64,000 nucleotides of DNA from Sweltsa coloradensis. Lineage: Eukaryota; Arthropoda; Insecta; Plecoptera; Chloroperlidae. Location of the stretch: contig JAMZAV010001053.1 of assembly GCA_024449915.1 (NCBI GenBank), forward strand, positions 62,001-126,000. The letters are read 5' to 3'. Below are positions 44,441-54,164 of the stretch, piece by piece (position 1 is the stretch's first letter; every line of letters begins with the position of its first letter). Under the pieces are notes generated by a model. The model was not told the DNA's origin, did no database searches, and saw nothing but the letters and a program-made list of their open reading frames with translations. The position numbers were made by a program, and so were the translations under genes.

Positions 44441-44444
44441 TGTT

Positions 44445-44800
44445 ATGTTTATTTGGATTTAGGACGCGTCAACCGTCAGGTCATAATGCACCACTCTTAC
44501 CTAGGGGGGCGGGGAGAAGACGATGCTGATCAGAACCAGCCACGGGGATGGTGAGGAAAGGGGGTACTCACGTCGCAGTCATCATTGTCTTTGTCATCGT
44601 TATCGTTGTTTCATTGTCATCGTCGTCAAGGGGTCGTCAAGGGAAGTGGGCAAGATCCCCGATGACAATCGCCAGAGCTCGCCCTTAGTTACAGGGAATA
44701 TAAATACCTCCCAATACTCTGTACTTTATGTCTGCGAGATGGAGGAAATCTTTTTCCTTACTTTTTTCGATTAGCAGAGCCATGCTCTGGGACCTAATTC
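44445..44800 (-). mobile_element. SINE-1 (in duplication copy 2)
   Basis: Counterpart of 40243-40585, with the same altered head. Confidence 0.82.
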
Positions 44801-44819
44801 TACTCATAAGAGCTGATAA

Positions 44820-45237
44820 TGATTTGATTGATATTGCTTAACGTCTCATATTTATGCACTTTGGCTAATCGAGACGACGAGTGGTGATAGATGAGGATGA
44901 AGTATGAACAGAAGGGAGGAGGGGAAACCCGGTACCGGCACGTAGCCTACTCCTTTCGAAAAGTACCAAGGGGACCAACGGCTTAACGTCCCATCCGACA
45001 GGACGGTGTAACTTTGACAGTCATATAGGTTCCTCCACTAACCCGGACTGCCGAGCAGACGTCAAGGAGAACGAAGCCGTTACACTAGCTTTCGAACCCT
45101 CCATCTGCTCTAACCAGTGGTATACGTGAGTTTCAGGGTAGAGCGGTCACCCACTCTACCCATGACCACGCCCGATTCTGCTTAACTTCGGTGTTTGAGT
45201 GGGAACCGGTTAATCGAGCTCGGCAAAACCGCTGGCT
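44820..45237 (-). mobile_element. 5S rRNA-derived SINE (SINE3-like) with 14-bp TSD
   Basis: Read on the minus strand, the head matches the 3' two thirds of 5S rRNA: CGAAGTTAAGCAG (A box), AATCGGGCGTGGTCATGG, GTGGGTGACCGC (C box). The body follows with CGGATGGGACGTTAAGCC, a block known from several SINE/LINE tails, and a tail ending GAGACGTTAAGC. ATAAGAGCTGATAA at 44806-44819 and 45238-45251 is the target duplication. The duplicate segment at 40.57 kb shows the unoccupied site. Confidence 0.88.
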
Positions 45238-45261
45238 ATAAGAGCTGATAAAGATTCATTA

Positions 45262-45440
45262 CAGACGACGTGAGAATCTAGGGCGCTTCAAGCGGTCATA
45301 TTGCGCCACCTGTGATATTCTTGTTAAATAAAATGAGTTGGTTTTGTGTTTGATGGTTGTTTTAAATTATTGAAAATGTAGAAAAAATTATAGAAATCAT
45401 AAGACATGTTATTTGAATGATTTACGTTTGTTTATTTGTT
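45262..45440 (-). mobile_element. LINE-A tail
   Basis: ACGACGTGAGAATCTAGGGC with GCGCCACCTGTGATATTC and 3'UTR. Counterpart of 40600-40800. Confidence 0.78.
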
Positions 45441-45859
45441 TTTATTTTATTTGGCTTAAGGGCGCGTCAACCGTTAGATCAGAATGTGCCACTCTAGCCT
45501 AGGAGATATGGGTTCGAGGGGCTAATGCTGGTCAGAACCAGCCACAGGTAGGGTGGGGTGGGGGTGAAGGGGGATCTTACGTCGTGGTGATCATCGTCTC
45601 AAAGTCGTCGTTCGTGGTGTCATGGTCGTCGCCGTCGTCGCGGAGGTCGTCAAGGGAAGGGGGTTAGGTCCCCGACAACGATTGCCAGAGCTCGCATCTA
45701 GTTACGTATACTTCACAATACTTTAGAGAAGCGGTTCTCAACCTTTTTTCTGCTGCGACACACATGTTGAGTACGTACTCGTACGCGACACACCTACGTG
45801 GGTGTACCCACATTTCATCGAAATAATATTTAAGCAGTTTAAATGAACCTCACTTTATT

Positions 45860-46500
45860 GTTAAATAACATTTTGCAAACTACAATACATCAACGGTAAT
45901 TTATCCATTTGTGCCAATGTTACCAATGTGCAAACGTCACATGCTTCCTCATCAGTGGGATACCTGGGACTGATGTAATTCACATATTTTCTCAGTACGA
46001 GGGCGAATGGTAGACAAACTGACGCGCGTCTCACTCGTCATCTGTTCTTCGACTTGATTGTTTCAAAGTTGAGAAAGCTGCCTCACACAGGTATGAGGTG
46101 GAGAAGAGAAGTAAACCACCTTGAGCCTTGTAAACAATTACAGGGTATTCATTTTAAAAAGATCCTAAATTAATCAAGAGAGATCTCTTGAAATCTTGAT
46201 TTTTGAGTTGTATCAGAAGTAAATTTAATCAACGATTCTTTATCTGGGTACGTCAAGTCTGTCACGTCGTTTACGTGCTAACCAGAAACTGCAAATGGAG
46301 AGATAACCCACTCTGTTACTTTTTTATATGAAAGAAAAGTATTTCTTCAAACCCTCCTGATGACAGGTCAAGTGTTGAAATATATCTTTCTTGAACTGAT
46401 CTTTAGAATGTATATCCAAATTATACTTGATGCATTCATTGCAGCTGGAAAAATTGACATATAGCCTTTCTTTATTGCTGATGTCCACAACACTAGTTTG
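45860..46500 (-). pseudogene. hAT transposase relic (C-terminal dimerisation region)
   Basis: No single open frame. Minus-strand translation gives RLYVNFSSCNECIKYNLD, QFKKDIFQHLTCHQEGLKKY, TEWVISPFAV and, near 46050-46110, LLLFSTSYLCEAAFSTLKQ, the conserved hAT C-terminal motif (TSYLCEAGFS type). Several stops and shifts separate these. It lies within TIRs with an 8-bp TSD, consistent with a dead hAT of the ZBED/SCAND3-like group. Confidence 0.82.
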
Positions 46501-46512
46501 TTCGATTTTGGT

Positions 46513-46862
46513 TTTGGTTTATTTGTATTAAGGACGCGTCAACCGTTAGGTCATAATGCACCACTCTAGCCTTAGGGGGGTGGGGAGGAGGGGCCCATGC
46601 TGGTCAGAACCAGCCACGGGTAAGGGGAGGAAGGGGGGTTTCTCACGTCGCGGTCGTCATCGTCTTTGTCATCGTTCGTTGTGTCATTGTCATCGTCGCC
46701 GGGGGGTCGTCAAGGGAAGGGGACAAGGTCCCCGACGACGATTGCCAGAGCTCGCCTCTAGTTTCAAGGAGTAAGATACTCCGCTCTTTCTAGCTGATGT
46801 TTGCGAGGTGGACTTTTTCTCTTGAATCGCCTTTTACGATTAGCAGAGCCATGCTCTGGGCC
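46513..46862 (-). mobile_element. SINE-1 inside the hAT element
   Basis: Tail TTTGTATTAAGGACGCGTCA to head CATGCTCTGGGCCCC. It post-dates the hAT, which in turn post-dates the outer SINE-1. Confidence 0.88.
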
Positions 46863-47029
46863 CCTAGAACTTTGCGGGATATAGCGGTCATGTTAGTGAC
46901 TTACATGAATAGACTTCAATATAACAATAAATAAACAAAACACTTGCGACACACTTGTGTGACACAGTGGTTGATAACCGCTGCTTTAGAGGACTAAATC
47001 TCTTTCCTCGCCTTGAAAGCAAGGAGCAC

Positions 47030-47320
47030 CAAGTCATAAATAGAACTCGCATTTAGTCTAAAACGTTTGCAAAATTTAACAAATAATCCGGTATCGTTCC
47101 TCTTGCTCTAGAGCCCGATCACCTCAATTTCCTTTAAATCATATTTGGTGAGAAAATATGGGACAGTAGCCTCGTAGGTGTCTTTCTTTTCTCGATCCAC
47201 CTTCTCCGCATGTCCAGTATCACCTTCAAATCTTATGGTAGGGTCAATGATATAGCCGTGGCTAGTTATTCGGTTAATGGCAATTATATCCACCCGACGG
47301 CTACTGTCATTAGCTCCCAA
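47030..47320 (-). pseudogene. LINE reverse-transcriptase C-terminal fragment (RIIDPT/EVIGL type)
   Basis: RVDIIAINRITSHGYIIDPT, IRFEGD, VDREKKDTYEATVPYFLTKY, IEVIGL then stop; a shifted frame continues ARGTIPDYLLNFA. This arrangement is a familiar conserved end of many invertebrate non-LTR polyproteins, possibly restriction-like-endonuclease LINEs. Family placement is from memory of the motif and not certain. Confidence 0.6.
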
Positions 47321-47825
47321 GCACTATTGTAGAGCCTATGATTGTATATGCAATGTAGATGTTCTAAATATTATGATTGTGGGAGATCAAATGACAGCGA
47401 TTATTATTTTTAAGTGTGGTAGATACCATAGTTCTTATTTCATTTACATGAACCTAGAAACACAAATCGTTCAATGGTAATTGTTACTTATAACTGCGTG
47501 CATAAGTTATATAGCACAATCGTGATATAAAGTTGCCAATCGTAATCAAACGTACTAACACATGTCGCAAGTGTAATTAGGCGAGTTCAATCTTACTAAC
47601 CTCGTTGACCAGAGCCAACGAAGCAATCGCGGCTGATAAGATAGCAAATGTTTGCTGTATCAGTCCTACAATTGCCAACGGATATCTTTTATAGTTACAT
47701 CTAAAATTCCTCTTTTATGTCACAATCTTTCTAACTTCCATGTTTATCTTTGATTTTTACGTTAGGAAATGGCGTGGATTTTAAATAGTTGTGTTTATTT
47801 AGTTTTTGTATGCGGGAAGGCAGGA
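47321..47825. other. No recognised feature
   Basis: Short overlapping frames only. Confidence 0.4.
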
Positions 47826-48065
47826 AAACACGACGTGAGAAACTAGGGCGCTTTAACCGGTAAGGTCTTATTTCGTCGCCTGAAAGTTAATAAAATGAGT
47901 AAATGGTGTGTTTGATGATTATATTGATTTCTTAAGTTTGTAAAAGAAGAAGAATATGGCAGTGATCACAGTAACAGCAAATGAAAGATAATTGATTTAA
48001 ATGGAAAAAAAGAACGGAAATGTGTTTAATGTGAGTTAAATTTAGTTAAATAAATTACTGTGTGT
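47826..48065 (-). mobile_element. LINE-A 3' end
   Basis: ACGACGTGAGAAACTAGGGC, diverged GGTCTTATTTCGTCGCC, 3'UTR. Confidence 0.78.
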
Positions 48066-48144
48066 AAGTGTTTATCACCTCAATACGTTCACCGATCCAA
48101 TCAATGAATAACGCGTCCAGTTTATTTCATCAGAGTTCAAGCAC

Positions 48145-48228
48145 ATTCCCATTCACACTCACATTCACATTCACATTCACATTCATATTCACATTCACAT
48201 TCACATTCACATTCACATTCACATTCCC
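48145..48228. repeat. (CATTCA)n microsatellite
   Basis: About thirteen hexamer units of CATTCA with a few variants. Confidence 0.9.
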
Positions 48229-48315
48229 AATACCCCGTATATGCATGTTTCTAGCATTAGCAATAGTTGCAGGCAAATTACCATGTGTTCGATAATTGGA
48301 TACACTTATGCATAA

Positions 48316-48665
48316 GTTTTTTTTTTTTTTTTTTTTGGGGGGGGGGGTTATTTGGATTAAAAACGCGTCAACCGTTAGGTCATAATGCACCACTCTAGCT
48401 TAGGCCCTAGGTGATAAGGGGGGTTTCTCAGATCCGGTCGTCATCGTCTTTGTCATCGTTCGTTCGTTGTGTTATTGTCATCGTCGCCGGGAGGTCGTAA
48501 AGGGCAGGGAAGTTGTCCCCGACGACGATTTCCAGAGCTCGCCTCTAGTTTCGGAGAGTAATATAATCCCCTTATACTAGCTGATGATTGGGAGGTGGAC
48601 TTTTTCTCTTGAATCGCCTTTTACGATTATTAGAGCCATGCTCTGGGCTAATTCTAACCTGGGGC
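48316..48665 (-). mobile_element. SINE-1 with 16-18 nt A tail
   Basis: The plus strand begins with a T-run then a G-run before TTATTTGGATTAAAAACGCG, i.e. an A tail on the minus strand. It runs to the head GGGGCCAGG, with an internal deletion in the first GC block. Confidence 0.85.
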
Positions 48666-48680
48666 CAGGAACCTGAAAGC

Positions 48681-48900
48681 GACGACGACGTGAGAAACTA
48701 GGGCGCTTCAGCCAGTTAGGTCATATTGCGCCGCCTGTGATATTAAAAGTTGATGATTATATTGATTTCTAAGCGTATATATATATATGAAAATTAAGTG
48801 ATGATTATAGTTATAGCCGAACAATAGCTTGTTAATTATTTAAATGGAAATGAAAAAATTAAAGAAATGTGTATGATGTGAGTTAAATTTGCAGAAAAAT
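48681..48900 (-). mobile_element. LINE-A 3' end
   Basis: GACGACGACGTGAGAAACTA terminus, 16 bp after the SINE-1 head; 3'UTR and start of the coding remnant. Confidence 0.85.
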
Positions 48901-49095
48901 GTCAATGTCTAATGAGTTGCTACTCTGTGCAAAAGGAGTCACCAAGGTGTAGACGTCGTGTTATGAGTGCAGCCTATGGTAGCGGTGAACAACCTAAGGT
49001 TTACATGAAGTCCACGACGAAAATCTATTGGCAAGATGAACAATAATGACAATACATTGTTGACATTTCAGATAAAAACCATTCCAGCAAGAGGT

Positions 49096-49100
<5 letters not shown>

Positions 49101-49136
<36 letters not shown>

Positions 49137-49206
49137 ATCGTCTTTGTCATCGATTCAGTTCATCGTCATCGTTCATCGTTCATCGTTCATCGTTCATCGT
49201 TCAGTC
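49101..49206. repeat. (CT)n microsatellite and TCATCG-type repeat
   Basis: About 16 CT units (49101-49132) followed by TCATCGT repeats. CGTCATCGTCTTTGTCATCG here equals the middle of SINE-1, so the second part may have grown from a SINE-1 scrap. Confidence 0.75.
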
Positions 49207-49970
49207 ATCGTTCAGTTCAATTAAACATAGTCCAAAACGGAATCCAACTAAAACTCAAGCTCAACTCATGGCTAAAATAAGGCGCGCCTCTCTTTCCCAC
49301 ATAAAACTAAATGATATCTCTATACCACTCACTACTACAGTAACAAATCCGGGAATGATAATAGATGAGCACATGTCTTGGTCAGCTCATATACAAGTAG
49401 TATGTCAAAAGGTGTTTGGCGCCCTACACTCACTCAAAAGGTTTAAATACATATTTCCACTAAAACTAAAAAAGACCCTCATAGAAGCGCTCGTAGTTCC
49501 ACATTTTGACTACTGCGACGTGGTATATAATGACGCAGGCCTGGACCTAATGAAGAAGCTGCAGAGCGCACACAATGCATGCGTGAGGTATATTTGCAAT
49601 TTAGAATTCGCAGACCATGTATCTCCTTCATTTTCAGAGATCTCTTGGCCTCGTCTAAAAGACCGGCGCACTCTTCATTCTCTTTGCTTATTACATAGAA
49701 TTCTTCACTCGTCATCACCTGCTTATCTTTTTTCGCGTTTCAACATTTTACCACTCATCATAGTAGAGACACTCGTGGCCATTCATCAAATCAACTTGTC
49801 CTTCCCATCCACAGAACGGCTATCTATGATAATTGATTTACAGTGTCCGCTGCGCGGGAATGGAACCGTACCCTAGTGTCGTCAGAGACTTGACAAATCT
49901 AGGGTCTTTCCGCCAGGCTGCTTAACAATTGTATCTTGGATAATTGTTATTTTCAGTGCACTCAAAAAAT
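49207..49970 (+). pseudogene. LINE reverse-transcriptase C-terminal region (CR1/Jockey-like)
   Basis: NPTKTQAQLMAKIRR, VTNPGMIIDEHMSWSAHIQV, VCQKVFGALHSLKRF, VVPHFDYCDVVYND and ACVRYICNLEFADHV follow the usual order after the RT catalytic motif, which is missing. Near 49745 the frame shifts to one reading HSRDTRGHSSNQLVLPIHR then SAAREWN, the usual C-terminus. Sequence up to about 49970 would be its 3'UTR. Confidence 0.88.
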
Positions 49971-50126
49971 AAAAATATATACATATATATATTTTTTCAC
50001 AGACATGAGAAACTATCAAATTTTAATGGTTCATACAATACCGGAATTTAGGCTTGATAGTGATTTTCACATATCATGTAAAGGTAACAAAAAAAAGAAT
50101 AAAATAAAAATATATAACAATACAGT

Positions 50127-50910
50127 TATAAATATAAATCATTGGACTTTTTCACTGTTAGTTAACAAAATATTTACTTCAATGTGATATTTCGATTACT
50201 TTACAGAAATCTTTATCAAACAAAATTAACAATTAAAAAGGCACAACAGACAGGACAAGAACCATTTTATAAATTATTATAAATATGGCTGTGCATTAGT
50301 ACCACATTATTAACAAAAAAGTTTATTATGAATAAAATAAAAAAACAAAAAAAAACAGAACATTAAATTGACAAGTTGAACAGTTATTGATGTATGAAAT
50401 AAAGCTATTGATCTAGTGATGAAATTGATGGACAGAAACTTTTCCAAATGGCTGGATAATTAACACTAGGCACACTGATTGTATTGGCCACACACGAAAT
50501 CAAACCAGCTTCCTTAATTTTCCGTGTTGTGGCATCAGACTCATGTGCAAGGATTGAAGTGTCTTCCCAATTAATATGATGATGATTTTCATAAAAATGT
50601 TCTGCGAGTTTTGAAGTATCAATCTTATGTTGTTTCACATTGTTCTTGTGTTCTTTTATTCTTACCATCAAAGGTCTCTTGGTTTCACCAATGTATCTTG
50701 CATCACATTCGCAAGGTATAGAATAAATAACACCGTTAGATGACTGAACCTCATCCCTAGGTTTAGTCTTGGTGAGAATGCTGCGCAACGTATTAGACGA
50801 ACTAAAAACAACTCTAATGCCATAAGGAGCTATAATGCGTTTGATCTTTTCTGAAAGATTCGGATAGTATCCAATGCAGACCGTTTTATAAATCCTAGGT
50901 TTAACCCTTT
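50127..50910 (-). mobile_element. PLE-2, truncated Penelope-like element
   Basis: Only the C-terminal part and 3'UTR remain. Minus-strand coding (about 50908-50405): KPRIYKTVCIGYYPNLSEKI, SNTLRSILTKTKPRDEV, then GIY-YIG (VIYSIPCECDARYIGETKR, RIKEHKNN), ending ISSLDQ. It is clearly different in sequence from PLE-1. Minus 50213-50180 has a hammerhead-like layout (TGATAAA, GATT...AATC, GAAA) with essential core bases changed. Confidence 0.9.
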
Positions 50911-51284
50911 ATAAGGCAGTGTGATAAGTATTTCCCACAACATTTCAAAATCTACAATATTTCATACTTACTAGGAAACGCTCATGTTGGACGCGTTGAT
51001 AAGCGAGCACGTGCTATATAGCTAGACCCACATTGCACATTTTTTGTAAATTTTAAAATTTGCGACGTTTGCTGTCCACGGGGCCATGTTTCCAATATTA
51101 TTTATTATTGCCAAGGTATTTGGGTAAACCCGTGGGTTAACCTTTACTTTGTGGATAAAATCCACCGCCATCTAGAAGACCTTGACATCGTTTCCTTGGG
51201 AAAACTATTTTAACTCTTTGGTTACAAATAATACACTGCTTCCTCGATAGTATTTTGATTACTTCTAGGTGGCAGTGCATAGTG
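50911..51284. other. No recognised feature
   Basis: AT-rich sequence before the tandem array. Confidence 0.4.
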
Positions 51285-52215
51285 CGAATTTTCGTTGCCA
51301 TGGTAACGATACTTTTGTTATTATGTAATTTCCATCTACACTACTTATCGGATCAAAATCAAATTAACATATTCGTGACCGGACGGACATTCTAAATAAT
51401 ATTGCCACCTCAGATTTTGTCGCCGTTAAGTTTGAAAAAAAAACTTTCGATTAACTTTAATGTAACTTTGTAACTTTTTGGACGATTTTGCCACAAAACT
51501 AATGGCATTCAATCGAGAACGAAGCTTGCGGATGGTCCAAATTTCAACTCGATCCGAGCCTCCATTCGACCGCTATCATGAGCCAAAAAAGCTGCACGAC
51601 TTTCCGTTGCCATGGTAACCGTACTTTGTTATAATGTAATTTCCATCTACACTACTTATCGGATCAAAATAAAATTAACATATTCGTGACCGGATGGACA
51701 TTCTAAATGATTTGGCCATCTCAGATTTTGTCGCCGTGAAGTTTGAAAAAAAAACTTTCGATTAACTTTAATGTAACTTTTTAACTTTTTGAACGATTTT
51801 GCCACAAAACTAATGGCATTCAATCGAGAACAAAGCTAGCGGATGGTGAAAATTTCAACTCGATCCGAGCCTCCGTTATACCGCTATTATGAGCCAAAAA
51901 AAGCTGCACGACTTTCCGTTCCATGGTAACCGTACTTTGTTTAATCTTATTTCCATCTACACTACTTATCGGATCAAAATAAAATTAACATATTCGTGAC
52001 CGGATGGACATTCTAAATGATTTGGCTATCTCAGATTTTGTCGCCGTGAAGTTTGAAAAAAAAACTTTCGATTAACTTTAATGTAACTTTTTAACTTTTT
52101 GAACGATTTTGCCACAAAACTAATGGCATTCATACGAGAACAAAGCTTGCGGATGGTGAAAATTTCAACCCGATCCGAGCCTCCATTCGAACGTTATCGC
52201 GAGACATACAAACAA
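51285..52215. repeat. ~311-bp tandem repeat, three units
   Basis: CCATGGTAAC recurs at about 51298, 51610 and 51921. Units share CTACACTACTTATCGGATCA, ATATTCGTGACCGG and CTCGATCCGAGCCTCC, at high identity. The array ends in A-rich sequence. Confidence 0.9.
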
Positions 52216-52690
52216 AAAAACAAAAAAAAAACAAAAAACAAAACAAAAACAAAACCAGTGACTATTTTTTCCGGCAGAGTCAAATGGAAACGCTTGCTTC
52301 GCTCGCTTAATAACCCGGGGAAAAAGCTGCTTCGTTTTGTTCGAAATTAATAGAATTTTTCCATATTAAATTCTAATGAAGAGATGGATTTTTGGAATAG
52401 TTCAAAAGTCAAATTGTGTATAAAAATACTCGAAAACACAAATTTCCTAGATGTCCAGGATATTTTGGTTGCCTGTAGCAGATTCAATTAGAACAATTAC
52501 AAAAAAGAAAACATTCAATTTTTTTTTTTCCCCAACTTTGATGTCAATTTAAAATCCAAAATCAGCATTTTATTCACAAATGAAAAATAATCTTTTTGAA
52601 AAATCACGAATTTCTTAATTATTATGAGATACAAAGCTAAATTATGGGTCCTTTCTTTTGCGTTATTTAGGGTAACTTATCCATCATGTT
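52216..52690. other. No recognised feature
   Basis: A-rich stretch (52205-52260) then AT-rich sequence. A short frame at 52099-52350 is a chance frame through the repeat. Confidence 0.4.
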
Positions 52691-52699
52691 CCAAGTGAA

Positions 52700-52975
52700 C
52701 ATAGACAAATTATTAATTTTCATGGGAAGCCTGCCCAGGGTGCAATTCATGCCCCTCTTCATGTGTCTAACTAGGTATGTTGCGGATAGAACAATGTGGA
52801 GGGATGTCCGAGGGCTGTTGAAGTGGACTCAATTCCTTGCATTCGCATTAACGACTGAGGAAAACCTAGAAAAAACTTCAGTATGGATTGCCGGTCTCGA
52901 CGGGATTTGAACCCAGGACCTCCCGAATCAGAGTCGCGGCCAACTCTGTCGGTCAACATAAATAAAGAGTCAATC
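52700..52975 (-). mobile_element. tRNA-derived SINE
   Basis: The minus-strand head has CAGAGTTGGCCGCGACTC (A-box region) and GGTCCTGGGTTCAAATCCCG (B box), then a body. The 3' part (AGACACATGAAGAGGGGCA, ATTGCACCCTGGGCAGGCTT) is shared with 60.9 kb. The T-arm is good but no acceptor stem forms, so it is not a tRNA gene. Confidence 0.7.
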
Positions 52976-53740
52976 TAAGGCTATTGTACCACCTCTGGCC
53001 GATAATTTGAAAGTCGAAGAAACATGTCTGAAAAGTTTGCTGAATGAAAGAAGGCCTTTAAAATAACAGAGAAAAAAATGTGAATTTTTGGGCGGGACAT
53101 AACCTCACTATTGGAAATTATATTTAGATTTTTGGACAATAGTGTACACAACAAAATAATCTATAGTTCAAAATTAAATTTTGAGAATCGGTTTTCTGGA
53201 CATAGTTTCTAAACACCTTTAGCTATTATAAATATAAATCATTGGACTTTTTCACTGTTAGTTAACAAAATATTTATTTTAATGTGATATTTCGATTTCT
53301 TTACAGAAATCTTTATCACACAAAATTAACAACTTTAGCTATAACTTAAGGTATCGCTTAAATAGTTTTCTGAAAGAAACAGTTGATGTACGAGTTTTTT
53401 TGTCAAACGGTACAAAACTGGAAAAAAACTCGTATTTGTACCGTTTGACAAAAAAAATCGTACACCAACTGTTATTTTCAGAAAACTATTTTAGCTAAAG
53501 GTGTTTAGAAACTATGTCCAGAAAACCGACTCTCAAAATTTAATTTTGAACTAGATTTGATGTGTACACTATTGTCCAAAAATCTAAATATAATTTCCAA
53601 TAGTGAGATAATGTCCCGCCCCAAAAAATTCACAATTTTTTTTCTGTTATTTTAAAGGCCTTCTTTCATTCAGCAAACTTTTCAGACATGTTTCTCCGAC
53701 TTTCAAATTATCGGCCAGAGGTGGTACAATAGCCTTAAGA
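52976..53740. mobile_element. Palindromic (foldback) element with a nested PLE-2 scrap
   Basis: TAAGGCTATTGTACCACCTC at the left mirrors GGTGGTACAATAGCCTTA at the right. The arms pair through GGGCGGGACATAACCTCACT and TCTAAACACCTTTAGCTA. A 106-bp insertion disturbs the left arm only. Confidence 0.9.
53227..53332 (-). mobile_element. 106-bp solo PLE-2 terminus with 10-bp TSD
   Basis: Nearly identical to 50127-50229. CTTTAGCTAT flanks it (53217-53226 and 53333-53342), and the opposite palindrome arm shows the uninterrupted site. It contains only the hammerhead-like segment and 3' end of PLE-2. Confidence 0.92.
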
Positions 53741-54164
53741 CTGTTGGCTGAGCTCGAGAAAACCAGGCTTTGACGCAGAACGCAGAGGTAAAGTCTGGAT
53801 CACTTGGAAGCTCTATCGTTTGCCCTATCGGGTTGTGGTTTGCACCAAAATGTTAAGCACGATTGTGTGATTGTCGCTATTAGAGCACATAATCCAAAAA
53901 TTGCTCTCTATTTTGTTTTTAACTGACCATAAATATGCCACCAAACAGGTAATTTGTGTTATTTTCACAAGCATACGTAGTGGAAAAATATTTGAAATGT
54001 TAAATTGTGCTCTAATAGCGACATGCACTCATCCCATGAACGCAGTCTTAAAAATTCAAAATTTTCCAAATTGGAGGGCGGCATGTGGTCTAGACTGTTT
54101 GTTAAATTAGCTGGATTTGTCGACCAAAAGAAGGTTTAGTGTTTAGATATTCCATAATAATTAA
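53741..54164. repeat. Short inverted repeat region
   Basis: GTCGCTATTAGAGCACA near 53871 and TGTGCTCTAATAGCGAC near 54005 are inverted partners around about 115 bp. No gene. Confidence 0.7.

Larger units (their letters stand above)
42955..45480. repeat. Segmental duplication, copy 2 (with later insertions)
   Basis: Counterpart of 39341-40840. It is longer because of a palindromic element at 43787-44394 and a 5S-derived SINE at 44820-45237; copy 1 lacks both. Confidence 0.85.
45729..46983 (-). mobile_element. hAT transposon with 8-bp TSD
   Basis: CTTTAGAG flanks both ends (45721-45728 and 46984-46991). The terminal repeat AGCGGTTCTCAACC / GGTTGATAACCGCT is of the Charlie/ZBED-like hAT type. 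It contains a transposase relic and a younger SINE-1. Confidence 0.92.
45440..47020 (-). mobile_element. SINE-1 split by a hAT element
   Basis: Tail and body run about 45440-45728. The head-side continuation (ACTAAATCTCTTTCCTCGCC) resumes at 46992. Confidence 0.75.

Noticed and set aside
48350..48700. 3' transduction of SINE-1 by LINE-A as the reason for their pairing
   Set aside because: Spacers between the two families differ at every locus, which a transduced unit would not show.
50180..50213. Active hammerhead in PLE-2
   Set aside because: The layout fits, but the first C and the second G of CUGANGA are changed; those residues are essential.
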